This document shows positions 1-9,512 of a stretch of 64,000 bases of DNA, in pieces (the first letter of the stretch is position 1; each line of letters begins with the position of its first letter). The notes beneath the pieces were generated by a model. It did no database searches, was not told the DNA's origin, and saw nothing but the letters and a program-made list of their open reading frames with translations. The stretch covers positions 3,286,001 to 3,350,000 of the forward strand of contig CM040425.1 in the NCBI GenBank assembly GCA_022702705.1, in the 5' to 3' direction. The DNA comes from Papilionanthe hookeriana x Papilionanthe teres (taxonomy: Eukaryota; Streptophyta; Magnoliopsida; Asparagales; Orchidaceae). Position numbers and translations under genes: made by a program.

Positions 1-759
1 GGGTTTCCATGGTAAAAGTACTTTTTCCCAAGCCTTATAAGAAACTTGGTACTGACTGCATAAAGCAAATATAGTTGATGGGTGTCCAAGTCCATGCACT
101 GACCCATGCACGATTAATCCCAATGCAGACTTTACTATTATTGATCCAACATCGATAGGTAATCCAATTTGAATACAATAATTTAAAATAGCACATTCCT
201 TTAAAACTTTATTTACTCTCATGGTAGGTAATAACTTTGATGATATAAAGAAATGCCAGTGCTTCGAAATAGGGTTTAGAAGTGATGCAGAAAAACTGAC
301 ATACCCGTCTTCTCGTAACTCCCAATCATCCGGTTCGTCGGTCAGATATCTATAGATTTCGTTCATATTGTATCTTGAAGGAACAAAGTTGGAATAATGA
401 CGGACGAAGGTATTTTCTATAGAAAACAATTCATTTACTCTTGCAGGAGTAAATGTTACCCATCTTCCTCTGACGTACACATTTCCATTGTTGATCACAT
501 GTAAATTAGAGTAAAACTCTTTAACTACTGGTATAACTACAGCGAAAGTTGTATAACAAAATACTTCCCAATGCCGCTGTGCGATCATTTCTTCGATTTT
601 TGTAGTAGCATTCTCTACTCCTCTATTGACGAATCCTCTTTCTTTGATAAGTCTTTTCTTCATCAAGCCTTTGTTGAAGATTCGCTGTGCCTCCGAACTA
701 ACGAATTTTCTCCGGTTGAAAACTTCAGTTTTTGTGGTTTCTAGGAATTTGGAAGCCAT
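1..759 (-). CDS. Extra ORF behind integrase of A1, plant-transposon-protein family, partial
   Basis: Reading from the ATG at 759-757, I find 253 codons with no stop, running off the left edge. The start looks right: it begins MASKF, and the homologous ORF in A3 begins MASNS. A basic segment at about residues 30-45 includes KKRLIKERGF. Further on are conserved stretches such as VYVRGRW, HYSNF, YRYLTDE, GYVSF and HWHFFISSKLLP. This pattern matches the 'putative plant transposon protein' family (my recollection is Pfam PF20167) found in the 3' part of Athila-like elements. The function is unknown, and no signal peptide or membrane segment is evident in the visible part. It is the only long uninterrupted gene in A1. 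A GC-rich module (903-1009) and a conserved hairpin (1170-1187) lie between integrase and this ORF. Confidence 0.8.
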   Translation of the reverse strand, partial: MASKFLETTKTEVFNRRKFVSSEAQRIFNKGLMKKRLIKERGFVNRGVENATTKIEEMIAQRHWEVFCYTTFAVVIPVVKEFYSNLHVINNGNVYVRGRWVTFTPARVNELFSIENTFVRHYSNFVPSRYNMNEIYRYLTDEPDDWELREDGYVSFSASLLNPISKHWHFFISSKLLPTMRVNKVLKECAILNYCIQIGLPIDVGSIIVKSALGLIVHGSVHGLGHPSTIFALCSQYQVSYKAWEKVLLPWKP

Positions 760-902
760 TTTGGATGGAATGGATTGGTCTCTAATTGTTCCTAAGGAAA
801 AAAATGGTGTAAAATCGGATTTGGAACAATTTCTTACGAAGGAATGACTTAGATCCGTCCAAAACCGCACAAAAATCTTTAAGAAACCAAATTTTTAACT
901 TC

Positions 903-1009
903 CTCGCCGTCAGCGGGAAGTTTCTCGCCTTCGGCGACTTAGTTATAAAACTAACTGAGTAATGGTCCACGATCTCGCCGTCAGCGGGATCGGGCTCGCT
1001 GTCGGCGAG
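903..1009 (-). promoter_or_regulatory. GC-rich palindromic module upstream of the A1 extra ORF
   Basis: Four copies of an imperfect palindrome of the form CTCGCCGTCAGCGGG or CTCGCTGTCGGCGAG lie at 903-917, 924-938, 974-988 and 995-1009, in AT-rich surroundings. The same words, together with a nearby TTAGTTATAA-like string, occur in the A1 LTR at 7813-7964. The segment is therefore a diverged copy of an LTR sequence placed in the leader of the extra ORF. A role as promoter or RNA structure is inferred. Confidence 0.6.
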
Positions 1010-1169
1010 ATTCGTAAAAATCACCCGTTTTCGCTCTGGTCCGAATATTTTCTGATCTCATCCAATATGTTCAATTTTTGTGATGATTCTAATAAAAAAT
1101 TTTGAGTAGTAAGATTTGTTTTAATAATATAGACTCACTAATATGTAAATATTAAAAATAAAAGACTAC

Positions 1170-1187
1170 TATGGGTTGCCTCCCATA
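1170..1187 (-). promoter_or_regulatory. Conserved hairpin between integrase and extra ORF (A1)
   Basis: On the minus strand this reads TATGGG-AGGCAA-CCCATA, a perfect 6-bp stem with a 6-nt loop, next to the string AAGCGCTT. The same hairpin and flanks occur at the equivalent place in A3 (42101-42118). I recall this GGGAGGCAACCC string as characteristic of Athila elements just behind integrase. Its function is not known to me. Confidence 0.65.
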
Positions 1188-1388
1188 AAGCGCTTGGTTT
1201 AACGTCGTCAGCCAGACCTAATTCAGTTAGTGTTCAGGTTGACTAAGCATTAAAACCTCTTTAAAATTTGGTCGTCTGTTTTTGAAATATGGTTTTAATC
1301 TATGTCCATTTACTTTAAATCTATGTCCTATTTTTGGATCTTCAATTTATATAGTTCCATATGAAAATATTTGAGTTATGGTGAAAGG

Positions 1389-2391
1389 TCATAACCATCG
1401 AGATTTCAATTTCCCAGGAAATAATTTCAATCTAGTATTATAAAGCAAAACTTCTTGTCTCGGTTCAAAATTTCTCCGATTAATCTTCCGATCATGCCAT
1501 AATTTCATTCTTTCCTTATAAATCCTATCATTATCATATGATTCATTTCTTAATTCTTCCAATTCATTTAATTGCAACAATCTCTTCTCACCAGACTTCT
1601 TTCATATTAAAATTAAATTCTTTAATCGCCCAATATGCTTTATGTTCTAATTCAATCGGTAAGTGGCAAGTTTTTCCATATATAAGCACGTAAGGAGTCA
1701 TTCCAATCGGAGTTTTATAAGCGATCCTGTATGCACTATAACGCAGTTGTCTAGTCTTATAGACCGGTCGATCTATTAGGATTTACGGACTTTTCTAATA
1801 TACGCTTAATCTCTCGATTAGAAACTTCTGCTAATCCATTAGTTTGTGGATGATAAGCGATTGATATCTTATGCATAATATTATATTTTTCTACTAGTTT
1901 GTGAATATATTTGTTTCTAAAATAAGTTCTTCCGTCAGTGATAATCACTCTCGGCATTCCAAATCTAGTAAAAATATTTTTCATTAAAAATTTTGAAACA
2001 CTTTTAGCATCACACCTAGATAAAGCTTGTGCTTCAATCCATATGGAAACGTAATCAACGACTACTAATATATATGAGTTTCCAAATGACGGAATAAAAG
2101 GTCCCATGAAATCTAATCCCCAAACATCAAAAATTTCAACTTCTAATATAAAATTCAGAGGCATTTCATTTTTCCTTGATATGTTTCCTACTCTTTGGCA
2201 TTTATCGCAAGTTTTAATATATCTATATACATCTCTAAATAGAGTAGGTCAGTAAAATCCAGATTGTAGAATTTTATATGCAGTTTTATCTGTCCCAAAA
2301 AGTCCTCCATAATCAGAATCATGACATTTTTGAATAATTGGTTCCATTTCTTCATAAGGCACACATCTTCTAATAATTAGATCTTTGCATT
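1389..2391 (-). pseudogene. Athila integrase (A1), broken
   Basis: The enzyme would insert the cDNA copy into the genome. The order on the minus strand is zinc-binding N-terminus (about 2391-2180, with CDKCQ), DDE core (2164-1757, opening MPLNFILEVEIF) and C-terminal part (1580-1389, with RLKLFPGKLKSRW). The catalytic acidic residues are present: Asp in WGLDFMGPF, Asp in ITDGRTYF and Glu in GLAEVSNREIK. The two zinc-ligand histidines appear lost (GGLFG and TAYKIL where family members have GGHFG and TAHKIL). A Trp codon is TGA in the N-terminal part, and a frameshift follows the core. The protein cannot be made intact. Confidence 0.88.
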
Positions 2392-2503
2392 GCTTATATA
2401 AATATGGTTCATCCCAAAAATATGATTTAGTATCGTGAATGAATTTTTTTGTTGTTGCAAAGTTAACATAGGTGGTAAAATATCACTTACAATATAATTT
2501 ACT

Positions 2504-4354
2504 ATATCGGCATACCGAGGTATTTTCAACTCATTAATATTATAAAGTTGTTCATCGGGAAAAGCATGCTAAAATTTCATTATCAATATTAGATAATTCA
2601 TGATTTTCTAATCTTGATAAATGATCAGCAATTTGATTAAGCTCCCTTTTTGTTAACTATCTCAAAATCAAATTCTTGCATTAATAATATCCATTTGATT
2701 AATCTTGGTTTAGAATCTTTCTTTTGCATTAAATATTTTATAGCAGAATGATCAGTATGCACAATGCATTTAGTTCCGATTAGATAATGCTAAAATTTAT
2801 TAAAAGCATATACAATCTGCTAATAATTCTCTTTCGATAGCTCGTATAATTTATTTCAGCATCATTTAGAGTTTTACTAGCATAGTATATAACTTTGAAA
2901 ATCTTATCATATCTCTGCCCAAGAACTGCTCCTATAGCATAATCACTAGCATCACACATAAGCTCAAATGGTTTCTCCCAGTTAGGCGAAACTATTATAG
3001 GTGCTGTAATTAATTTATCTTTTAATAATTCGAAAGCATTCGGGCATTCGATTGTAAATTCAAATTTCTTGTCCTTTTCAAGAAGTTAGCATAGAGGTTT
3101 AGTTATTTTTGAAAAATCTTTAATGTAACGTCCGTAGAATCCGAGCATCTCCAAGAAAACTTCTTACCCTTTTACCGTAGTTGGAGGTGGTAATTTAGCT
3201 ATTACTTGAATTTTTGCGAGGTCTACTTCCATGCCTTTTCCTAAATTTTATGCCCTAATACAATGCCGCTTTGTAACCATAAATTGACATTTCTCCCAAT
3301 TAAGAACTAAATTAGTTTTCTCACATACTTCAAATACTTTTTCAAGATGATTTAAGCATGTGTCAAATGTTGTTCCAAATACAGAGAAATCATCCATAAA
3401 TACTTCTATTCCATTATCAATTAATTTACTAAATATAGACATCATACATCTTTGGAATGTTGCAGGTGCATTACATAATCCAAAAGGCATTCTTTGAAAA
3501 GCGAAAGTTCCATAAGGACTTGTAAATGTAGTTTTATCTTGATCCTCAGAAGCAATTTGTATTTGATGATAACCGGTATATCCATCTAAGAAACAAAAAT
3601 ACTTATGTCCGAGCTAATCTATCTAACATCCGAGTCTAGAAATGGTAAAGGGAAGTGATCTTTTCTAGTGGTCGTATTTAATTTTCTATAATCGATACAT
3701 ATTCGCCATCCAGGTAACTTGTCTTATAGGAATAAGTTCATTATTTTCATTAGTTTTGACGAGTCACCCCTCCTTTTTAGGTACACAGTGAATTGGGCTT
3801 ACCCAATCACTGTCAGAAATAGGATATATAATACCATTATCTAACCATTTTAAAATTTCCTTTTTAACTACTTCTTTCATTATCGGGTTTAATCTCCTTT
3901 GTGGATCGGCTTTAGGTTTATGTTCATTATCTAAAATAATTATGTGCATACAGATTGAAGGACTAATTCCTTTAATATCTGCTAAAGTCCAACCAAAAAT
4001 TTTCTTATATTTTTGTAATGTATCTAAAAGTTTTTGTTCTTGAGATTCATTTAATTCAGATGAAATAATAACTGGTAGAGTTGAAAAATTACCTAAGTAA
4101 GCATACTTTAAATGATTAGGTAACATTTTTAACTCAAGTTCAGGAGGTTTAATAATTGATGGAACTATATTTTTTTCAGTATTTTCTGTGTTATCCAAAA
4201 ATTCAAATTTCTCTTGAATATAATCTAATTCTTCATTTATCTCAAAATTTTCAATTAATTCAGTATTTTCTTTTTCTAATTTTTCTTCATAATATTCCTT
4301 AAAATGTTCTTTTTGTAGATGATCAAGTACTTCCATTCGAAAACACTCATCATC
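2504..4354 (-). pseudogene. Athila reverse transcriptase and RNase H (A1), broken
   Basis: The N-terminal RT part and linker are open at 4336-3764 (with IMKEVVKKEILKWLDNGIIY). The palm continues through FLDGYTGYHQI (about 3590-3550) and MPFGLCNAPATFQRCM to the catalytic FMDDFSVFG inside 3490-3248. The RNase H region follows (about 3232-2504), with the DASDYAIGAVLGQ motif. Frameshifts lie near 3640, near 3240 and in the last third of RNase H, and there is a stop in the segment just after 3232. The catalytic residues themselves look intact, so inactivation is through reading-frame damage. Confidence 0.88.
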
Positions 4355-4369
4355 TTTTTCTAGCGTGAG

Positions 4370-4800
4370 GATATTTCATTGATTTAGCAATATTAAAAGT
4401 TACTTTTTGGTCATTTACTCTCATAGTTAATTCTCCTTTACGAACATCAATCATAGCTTTTCCGAGTGGCTAAAAATGGTCTTCCTAAAATGATAGGAAT
4501 TTCTTTATCTTCTTCCATATCTAGAACAATAAAATCTACAGGGAAGATAAATTTATCCACTTTAACTAATACATCTTTAATAACTCCCTTAGGATATGTA
4601 ACGAACGATCGACTTAATTGAAGGGTTACTGAAGTAGGTGAAATTTCTCCCAATCCTAATCTCTTGAAAATTGATAGAGGCATTAGATTGATGCTTGCTC
4701 CTAAGTCACATAAAGCTTTTCCATAGAATTTTTCTCCAATAGCGCAGGGTATAGTGAAACTACCAGGATCTTTTAATTTTTCAGGAAGTTTTTTCTTTTT
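4370..4800 (-). pseudogene. Athila retropepsin-like protease (A1)
   Basis: The aspartic protease that cleaves the polyprotein. The active-site stretch reads ALCDLGASINLMPLSIF, with the catalytic Asp codon at 4707-4705. The flap and C-terminal part are open at 4683-4447, ending in the family signature IPIILGRPFLATR. A frameshift follows near 4470, before the linker to RT. The DLGAS form of the active site is usual for this lineage. Confidence 0.85.
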
Positions 4801-6409
4801 TTATTTAGAATATCTTTCATGAATTTTACATAGTTTGGCATCTATTCTAAAGCTTCTACGAAAGGAATATTTATCGTTAATTTCTTCAAAATTTCAAGGA
4901 ATTTAGCAAATTGTTTGTCTTTTTTATGTTGAATTAGTCGTTGAGGAAATGGTGGTGGAGGTTTTTCAACAGAAATTTTCATAGGTATTAAAGGATTTTC
5001 TAAGTTTGGATCTTGTTGATTCTTTTCTTTTTCAATTTCCATTTCCTCTTTTTGACTCTCAAGTTCTTTCTGAATTCGAGGTTCTAATTCTTTTCCACTT
5101 CGTAATTGTATCGCATTAATTTGTTCATTTCCCTTGTCTTTAGGATTTATTTCTACATTACTAGGAAATGTTCCAGGTATTCTATTATTAAGTACAGTAG
5201 CAATATGTCCAAGTTGAGTTTCAATATTTTTGATAGCTGTTCCTTGATTTTGTAATTGATTTCCTTGTATTTGTAGTTGATTTCCTTGATTTTGTAAATG
5301 TTGACCCATATTTAATATTAATTCTTCTATAGATAATTTCTTATCTTTAAATTGTGGGTTATTATTATTAAATCCAGATGGATAATTAGGTTTATAATTA
5401 GGATTTCCTTGATTAGATGAATTTCCTAATTGTTGTGTCATATTATTCATCCATGGTTGATGAGTTGTATTATTATTCCAATTAAAATTAGGATGATTTT
5501 TCCATCCAGGATTATAATAATTTGCATAAGGATTATTAGGTCTGTTGTTAATTGCATTAATTGTTTCATATTGAGATTGGGATTCTATAAGTTATCCGGA
5601 TGAATTTTCTTCGTTAAAGTTGGAGAGTAATTCATTCCAAAATGATCTAATTTTTTAGATATAGCGACAATTTGTGAAGCTAACATAGATATTGCATCAT
5701 TTTCATGAATACTAGCTATTTTTTTCGATTCATTCTATCGACGAGCCATTGAAAATTATTTGTTGTCATTTCTTCGATTAATGCATAGGCTTCATCAAAT
5801 GGTTTTGACATTAATGATTCTCCACAGCGACATCGATGATTGATCTTAAAGATCCTACTAATCCATTATAAAAAGTTTGGATAATTAACCAATCTGTAAC
5901 GCATGATGTGGGCATTTCCTAAGAAGTTCTTTAAATCTCTCCCAAGATTCATATATTGACTCTTCATCAATACCGACTAAAAGAAGTTATATCATTTCTA
6001 AGCTTAGCGAGTTTTAGATGGTGGAAAATATTTGGATAGACATTTTTGTGATAATTCTCCCCAAGTTTTAATAGATCCAGAGTGCTAACGAATTTAACCA
6101 CATTTTAGCCTTATCCCTTAAAGAAAAAGGAAAAAGTCTAAGTCTAATAGCATCGTTAGATACTCCTTCATATTTGAAAGTAGCACATAGTTCTAAAAAA
6201 CTAGCAAGATGTAAATTAGGATCTTCGATAGGTGAACCACTAAATTGATTGTTTTGTACCATTTGGATAATTGCAAGTTTAAGTTCGAATGAATTAGCAG
6301 CTACATCAGGGTTTTGAATAGTTAAATAAATTTCATCTAATGTAGGGTTGGCATAATCTCGTAATGGTCTTGGTTGATTGATATTTTCATTTTCAGGTAT
6401 ATTTGTCAT
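4801..6409 (-). pseudogene. Athila gag (A1), broken
   Basis: The capsid-type structural protein. The start MTNIPENENIN at 6409 is followed by the retrotransposon gag domain (residues about 40-110: FELKLAIIQMV, DPNLHLASFLELC, LRDKAKMWLNSL). Frameshifts near 6085 and several stops between 6000 and 5450 break the middle. The C-terminal segment is open at 5450-4842; it is rich in Asn and Gln, with short repeats of QNQGNQLQIQGNQ type, and ends in a charged, Pro-rich linker to protease. I see no CCHC zinc knuckle in any of the three Athila copies here. Confidence 0.85.
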
Positions 6410-6572
6410 TTATGTTAAATTTATAATTTCTCTTTTTTGTTTTCTAATTCTTTTAATTGTACGCTCTAATTCTGAATCGTAAGGTATTAAATTTTCGTTT
6501 CCAAATTTTCACATACAATTTTTAAAATAGATTTAAGATTAGTCCGTTACTTTAGTAAATAATTTCTTTACT

Positions 6573-6590
6573 TCCCCGGCAACGGCGCCA
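6573..6590 (-). other. Primer binding site (tRNA-Asp type) of A1
   Basis: The minus strand reads TGGCGCCGTTGCCGGGGA, the form known from Athila elements as complementary to the 3' end of tRNA-Asp. It marks the start of minus-strand DNA synthesis just inside the 5' LTR. Confidence 0.9.
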
Positions 6591-6651
6591 AAAACTTGAC
6601 CCACTTTTAATATGTATGCAATTTAAGTTAATAGTATCGGCACCAAAAACT
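6581..6651 (-). repeat. Partial duplication of the LTR/primer-site junction (A1)
   Basis: The string CGGCGCCAAAAACTTGA next to the primer site (6584-6600) returns as CGGCACCAAAAACTTGA at 6639-6655, and AT-rich sequence resembling the LTR tip follows each copy. About 55 bp containing the LTR end and part of the primer site is therefore present twice. This leaves the inner LTR border at either 6597 or 6652. I use 6652 because the longer LTR continues from there. Confidence 0.6.
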
Positions 6652-8142
6652 TGATCCCGCTTTAAATATAGTTATATGATTTAATGTATAATGTGGATTC
6701 TACGCAAGTATACGTATCGTATCAAGTAATACAGGGCTCTAGTGGAGTCCTGGTTATCGATCCCACGGGGAAGTTTTTAACAGAATTGTTATCAGCTAAA
6801 TTTAAAGGAATTACTTACTAATCTAGTAGACTAAAATTAAAAGCAAACTTAAAAGTAAACTAATGCTTAAAATAAAGTTGATTTAATTAATTCAGAAAAA
6901 GTATCCTTCTCCTTGTTTTTAGAAAATTAAGTGAACTGATGAATTTAAATAGAATTTTTTTAATTGTATTGTGACAAATAGGAGCATTCCTATTCTTTAC
7001 CCTTTGGTCCAGGTGCAAAGAACATTGACTAATCCTATGTTTGATTACTGAATCTGCGGTGAAGTCTGGGAGGATACCGGCTGCCACTTCGGTGCTCCCA
7101 CGTTTCCCTCACTCGAGGGCTAACATCTACACTTCGACTCTCAAACAGTAGGATCGAATTGAGTATTTTAGTCTGTCACACTAAAATATCTAATTCTACG
7201 TCCGATAATTAATATTTCTCTATTTATTTGCACCCGCCTTCCAAGGCTTTTGACTTCGGTGAATATTGGATGTAATTTTTACTATAGTTGATAATTCAAC
7301 ATATTTTAACTACTCAATTGGCCAGATTGAAAGTAAATTAAGTTTTAAGTAAAAATTATCACAATTTATTTATACTTATATTAGGTGCTTTTATTTAATT
7401 TCATCGATCTGCATAATTTTCATAAACAAGCAGAAAGACTAAGAAAACTACTCAGAATGCATGGGAATAAAACAAAGCATGGATTTCATTTAAAGTTAAC
7501 AACAATAAACAAAGATATTTATCTTAATTTCCTCCCCAAGCAGACTCCTTGAAGTTCTTTTGACTTTTCCTTCTAGTTCAGCAACTAAACAACACTCAAT
7601 TAAACTAATGAACTCACTAAACTCACTTAAACTTACACTCAAGACACTAGAAATGAACACACAGAAGACTCAAAAGACACACACACACTCTAGAATTCGG
7701 CCTCTATTTATAGAGGTAGGCAAAGGTCCAAGGGGTGTTTAAACACCTCTTCAAAGAGTGTCCAGGTTCAATGTATATGCATTTTGAACTAGCTCTCCGT
7801 CGGAGGGAAACGACCTCGCCGTCAGCGGGGCTTCTAGAAGGACTTCAAACTGCGCGATCTCGCTGTCGGCGGGCTCGGGCTCGCTGTCGGCGAGGTAGTT
7901 ATAATTCCTTCAGAAATTTTCCTCACGATCTTGCCGTCGGCGGCCTCGATCTCGCCGTCGGTGAAGTAGTTATACTTGCATGAATTTCCTCCTTTTTGAT
8001 CCAAATTTGCTCCATTTCATGCTTTTTTCTTTCATCACTTATAAATCTTCATTCCTGCAATAAAATAAAGAAAATACCTTTCTTTAAAGTGCAATTTCAT
8101 CAAAAATAGATATGAATTTCTTAATGAATTTTTCTGTGATCA
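6652..8142 (-). repeat. 5' LTR of Athila A1
   Basis: The LTR reads on the minus strand from TGATCACAG (8142) to GCGGGATCA (6652). It holds the block at 6697-6772 that is shared by all the Athila LTRs in the window, and a GC-rich palindromic cluster at 7813-7964 near its 5' end. Small open frames inside it are not supported as genes. The right border is sharp against Tat gag coding sequence. Confidence 0.85.
7792..7974 (-). promoter_or_regulatory. GC-rich palindromic cluster in the A1 LTR
   Basis: Five words of the CTCGCCGTCGGCGGG type lie at 7813-7827, 7858-7872, 7879-7893, 7929-7943 and 7950-7964, some followed by TAGTTATA. The cluster sits in the upstream (U3-like) part of the LTR. It is matched by the internal module at 903-1009. 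An enhancer or promoter role is inferred from position only. Confidence 0.55.
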
Positions 8143-9491
8143 ATGAGCTTCCGAATAAGGATTCAAACCCGAGTCTACCAGAAAAGGATCTTAAGCAAAT
8201 CGTCGAACAACAAGTTCGGGAGGCCTTGGCCCAGTCCAAAGGCGGAGCATCGGCTTAGAGGGTAGACCCTACCCGGAGGAATTTGATGATGTACCTTACC
8301 CCAAAGGCTTCGTGCCACCGACCTTCAAAACGTTTGACGGAACAGGAAACCCTCGGCAGCATATAGCGCACTTCAGAGCCAGTTGTTGCAACACAGGAGG
8401 AAGTGAAGCGTTATTGTTCCGTCAGTTTGTCAGCAGCCTGTCGGGAATAGCTTTCGATTGGTATGCAGAAATTCCTAATGGATCAGTAAAGACTTTCGCT
8501 GAAATTGAAAGCATGTTTGTGAAGAGATTCGTCGGTGCTCAGCTTCATGTCACCATAGGAGATCTCGTGGTAGAACGTCAGAAGCCAGATGTGACTTTGG
8601 TTGACTACATCTTGAGGTGGAGAAACTTAAGCATGAAATACGAACCTTGGCTACAAGAACATCACGTGATCGATATACTACTCAAGAGTATTCACGGTCT
8701 GGTAGCTTTCATGCTTAAGGGTCTCACGATCAAGTCCTTCGAGAAACTGCTCAACAAGGCCAACAGCTTACAGGAAGAAATCAAGCACATGGAGCCTGCA
8801 GAAAAGACCGAGAAAACGAAACTAGCGAAGGCTTATGAGAAGAGATCTGGCGTAGTGGCCACAGTCGATAAAGGAAAGCAACCGATGATGATTCAGACCG
8901 AGAAGTCGCCTCAGCAGTACGATCGGCCTCGACGAGTACGAACGGTCTCATCCACCGCAGAATAATCGACCTGGCCGACAGCAGCGGAGACCGTACAGGA
9001 CGGACGGGAGACCGGTTCCTACAATATCAGAATGACTACGCGTAAACTACTCTTTCAAAGATGATGTTGTAGCAAAGATGTTCAAGAATCTGCTAAAGAA
9101 GCCCGAGTTCAAGTTACCCGAGCCGAAAAAGCCAGAGGAGGTGAATAAGAAAGATCAGTCCAACTTCTGTCCCTATCACCAGATGCTTGGACATACAAAT
9201 GAGAACTGCTTCAGTTTCAAGGATTGGCTTGAGCGGAATTACAAAGAAGGAAATATAACGATACCAAATGAATATTTGAAGGAGCCTGAAAAAGGTTCTA
9301 TAAATGTAATTTCAGCCGAGCCAATCTCTCCACTTGACCCATATGCCAGTAAGGGTGGATGGAGTGCAATTTGGAATGAGCTCAAGAATGTCCTGGATCA
9401 GATTCAGTCTGCTCCAAAGGAAGCCGCTGTCCGGAGTCCACCGCTAGCACAGTCCAAGATGAAAGCTTTGCCGAGGAAGCTACCGCGATGA
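8143..9491 (+). pseudogene. Tat gag (T1), 5'-truncated and broken
   Basis: The structural protein. The first visible bases code in frame for a segment like KDLKQIVEQQVREALAQSK, which lines up with the T2 gag, so the N-terminus lies beyond the A1 insertion. The capsid-like domain is open at 8312-8965 (PPTFKTFDGTGNPRQHI, LSGIAFDWYAE, LVVERQKPD). A frameshift near 8255 and stops around 8966-9060 precede a second open piece, 9078-9491. This second piece carries a zinc-knuckle-like Cys/His motif, CPYHQMLGHTNENC (C-x2-H-x4-GH-x4-C spacing), a form common in Tat gags. Confidence 0.9.
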
Positions 9492-9512
9492 GAATGGAGG
9501 AAGAAAGAGATA

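Larger units (their letters stand above)
1..8142 (-). mobile_element. Athila-type Ty3/gypsy LTR retrotransposon A1, cut by the window edge
   Basis: The element reads on the minus strand in the order 5' LTR (6652-8142), primer binding site, gag, protease, RT, RNase H, integrase, extra ORF. Gag and pol residues are of Athila type, and the primer site matches the 3' end of tRNA-Asp, as is usual in that lineage. The 3' LTR lies outside the window. The right edge (TGATCA ending at 8142) abuts the Tat gag of T1, so A1 is inserted in T1; the expected 5-bp duplication would be ATGAG (8143-8147), but its partner is not visible. Gag and pol contain many stops and frameshifts, whereas the extra ORF is open throughout. 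Confidence 0.92.
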
